DNA of 64,000 nt from Nakamurella deserti (GTDB taxonomy: Bacteria; Actinomycetota; Actinomycetes; Mycobacteriales; Nakamurellaceae): assembly GCF_003260015.1 (NCBI RefSeq), contig NZ_QCXS01000003.1:734315-798314 (forward strand), written 5' to 3'. Below the pieces are notes generated by a model. That model saw only the letters and a program-made list of their open reading frames with translations, ran no database searches and was not told the DNA's origin. How positions within the stretch are numbered: the stretch's first letter is position 1; every line of letters starts with the position of its first letter. Below are positions 62,458 through 64,000 of this stretch, piece by piece. The position numbers and the translations under genes are program-made.

Positions 62458-63968
62458 AGCGACGCTACGTCGCCGCGCTCGACCAGGGCACGACGTCCAG
62501 CCGCTGCATCGTGTTCGACCACGACGGCCGGATGATCGCCATCGCCCAGCGGGAACACCGCCAGTACTACCCGCGCCCGGGCTGGGTGGAGCACGACGCG
62601 GTCGAGATCTGGACGACCGTGCAGCGGGTGATCCGGCAGGCCGTCGCCGACGCCGGCATCGCCGCGTCCGACATCGCCGCCCTGGGGGTGACCAACCAGC
62701 GCGAGACCATGGTGGTCTGGGACCGGGCCACCGGCGTCCCCGTGCACCGGGCGATCGTCTGGCAGGACACCCGGACGGCCGGGCTGCTGGCCGAGCTCGA
62801 CCACACCGACGCCGCCGAGCAGATCCGCGCCCGGGCGGGACTGCCGTTGGTCACCTACTTCAGTGGGGCGAAGCTGCGGTGGCTGCTGGACTCCGACGCG
62901 GACCTGGCCGACCGCGCCGCCCGCGGCGAACTGCTGTTCGGCACCATGGACACCTGGATCACCTGGAACCTCACCGGCGGCACGGCCGGTGGCCGGCACG
63001 TCACCGACGTCACCAACGCCAGCCGCACGATGCTGATGAACCTCGAGACGCTGGACTGGGACGACGCGCTGCTGGAGATCTTCCGGGTGCCCCGGTCGAT
63101 GCTGCCCGAGATCCGGTCCACCGTCGGCGTGGTCGGCACCACCGTCGACCCGGTGGCCGACATCCCGATCGGTGCCCTGATCGGCGACCAGCAGGCGTCG
63201 CTGTTCGGTCAGGGGGCGTTCGACGCAGGTGAGGCCAAGTGCACCTTCGGCACCGGCGGCTTCCTGCTGCTCAACACCGGCACCGAGATCACCCACTCCC
63301 GCCACGGTCTCATCACCACGGTGGCGCACCGCATCGACGGCGAGCCCGCGGTGTACGCGCTCGAGGGCTCGATGGCCATGACCGGCGGGTTGGTGCAGTG
63401 GTGCCGTGACAGCCTGCGCCTGATCAAGACGCCGTCGGAGATCGAGACGCTGGCCGCACAGGTCCCCGACAACGGCGGATGCTATGTGGTGCCGGCCTTC
63501 TCGGGCCTGTTCGCGCCGCACTGGGACGCCGGGGCGCAGGGCCTCATCATCGGGCTGACCTCGTTCGTGACCCGCTCGCACATCGCCCGGGCGGTGCTCG
63601 AGGCGACCGCCTGGCAGACCTACGACGTGGTCGACGCGATGAACGGGGACGCCGGCCTGCGTGCCTCCCGGTTGGTCGTCGACGGCGGCATGACCGCCGA
63701 CAACCTGCTGATGCAGATGGTCGCCGACGTCCTGGACATCCCGGTGGTGCGGCCGATGATGGCCGAGACGGTGGCCCTGGGCGCGGCCTACGCGGCGGGG
63801 CTGGCCGTCGGGTACTGGCCCGACCGGGCGGCGCTGCGGCGGCACTGGCACGTGGCCGCCGAATGGCTGCCCGGGATGGACGCGCAACGCCGTGACCGCG
63901 AACTGGCCTCGTGGCGGCGGGCGGTGGAGTTGGCCATCGCCTGGGGCCGCCCCGCGGCGGGCCGCTGA
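62454..63968 (+). CDS. glpK2: glycerol kinase, copy 2
   Basis: This 504-residue FGGY kinase is a paralogue of copy 1. The A-L-D-Q-G-T-T-S-S-R, T-N-Q-R-E-T, W-Q-D-T-R-T, G-D-Q-Q-A-S and V-D-G-G motifs are all intact. Its GTG overlaps the IclR stop by four bases, so it is coupled to the regulator. Why the locus keeps two kinases is not clear; different regulation or substrate is possible. Confidence 0.95.
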   Translation: MKRRYVAALDQGTTSSRCIVFDHDGRMIAIAQREHRQYYPRPGWVEHDAVEIWTTVQRVIRQAVADAGIAASDIAALGVTNQRETMVVWDRATGVPVHRAIVWQDTRTAGLLAELDHTDAAEQIRARAGLPLVTYFSGAKLRWLLDSDADLADRAARGELLFGTMDTWITWNLTGGTAGGRHVTDVTNASRTMLMNLETLDWDDALLEIFRVPRSMLPEIRSTVGVVGTTVDPVADIPIGALIGDQQASLFGQGAFDAGEAKCTFGTGGFLLLNTGTEITHSRHGLITTVAHRIDGEPAVYALEGSMAMTGGLVQWCRDSLRLIKTPSEIETLAAQVPDNGGCYVVPAFSGLFAPHWDAGAQGLIIGLTSFVTRSHIARAVLEATAWQTYDVVDAMNGDAGLRASRLVVDGGMTADNLLMQMVADVLDIPVVRPMMAETVALGAAYAAGLAVGYWPDRAALRRHWHVAAEWLPGMDAQRRDRELASWRRAVELAIAWGRPAAGR

Positions 63969-64000
63969 GCGGCGCTCACCGGGTGTGTCCGCCGGCGTGG

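Overview
This is a 64 kb piece of a high-GC actinobacterial chromosome. GTG and TTG starts are common, genes overlap by 1 to 4 bases, and several families are typical of Actinomycetota: a DesA3-type desaturase with its reductase, a PucR regulator with an RsbRD-like N-terminus, a tRNA adenosine deaminase-associated protein, UdgX and an MT0933-like antitoxin. A free-living relative of Nakamurella, Geodermatophilus or the mycobacteria fits, but I cannot fix the genus.

Layout. 0-15 kb is housekeeping DNA: a PAP2 phosphatase fragment, ackA-pta, an alpha/beta hydrolase, a MOSC protein, a flippase-like membrane protein, a secreted zinc metallopeptidase, an MFS transporter, the uracil-DNA-crosslinking enzyme UdgX, and a fatty-acid desaturase/reductase pair divergent from a PucR regulator. 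15-27 kb is an unusual cluster: a CopD-like membrane protein, a NarL-type histidine kinase, a receiver-only response regulator, a Tat-exported animal-type haem peroxidase, a type I signal peptidase one base downstream of a Tat-exported multicopper oxidase, a secreted fibronectin-III/chitobiase-domain protein, and a complete LuxR-type response regulator. A C-rich/G-rich operator-like motif recurs in the long gaps of this cluster, which suggests one regulon.

27.0-39.7 kb is an integrated actinomycete integrative and conjugative element (AICE) in the 3' end of tRNA-Ser(CGA), bounded by a 57-bp direct repeat. Its backbone is a NUDIX hydrolase, an XRE-type regulator, a Pra-like protein, a TraSA-like FtsK translocase, a RepSA-like initiator broken by a one-base frameshift, an excisionase and a tyrosine integrase. 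Its cargo, visibly richer in A+T, is a TIR/zinc-ribbon gene coupled to a gene of unknown family, an Mrr-nuclease/STAND-NTPase protein and CutA. This looks like a defence cargo.

39.7-57.3 kb returns to the chromosome: tadA and its partner, tyrA, membrane proteins, a second CopD-like protein, a small HTH regulator divergent from a tandem pair of paralogous membrane proteins across two palindromes, an ABC-F ATPase, hrpA with an internal hexanucleotide repeat, OsmC and a diguanylate cyclase. 57.3-64 kb is glycerol catabolism: glpD-glpF-glpK on the minus strand, divergent from an IclR regulator and a second glycerol kinase, with two matching operator-like palindromes between them. Perfect hairpins separate most convergent gene pairs.
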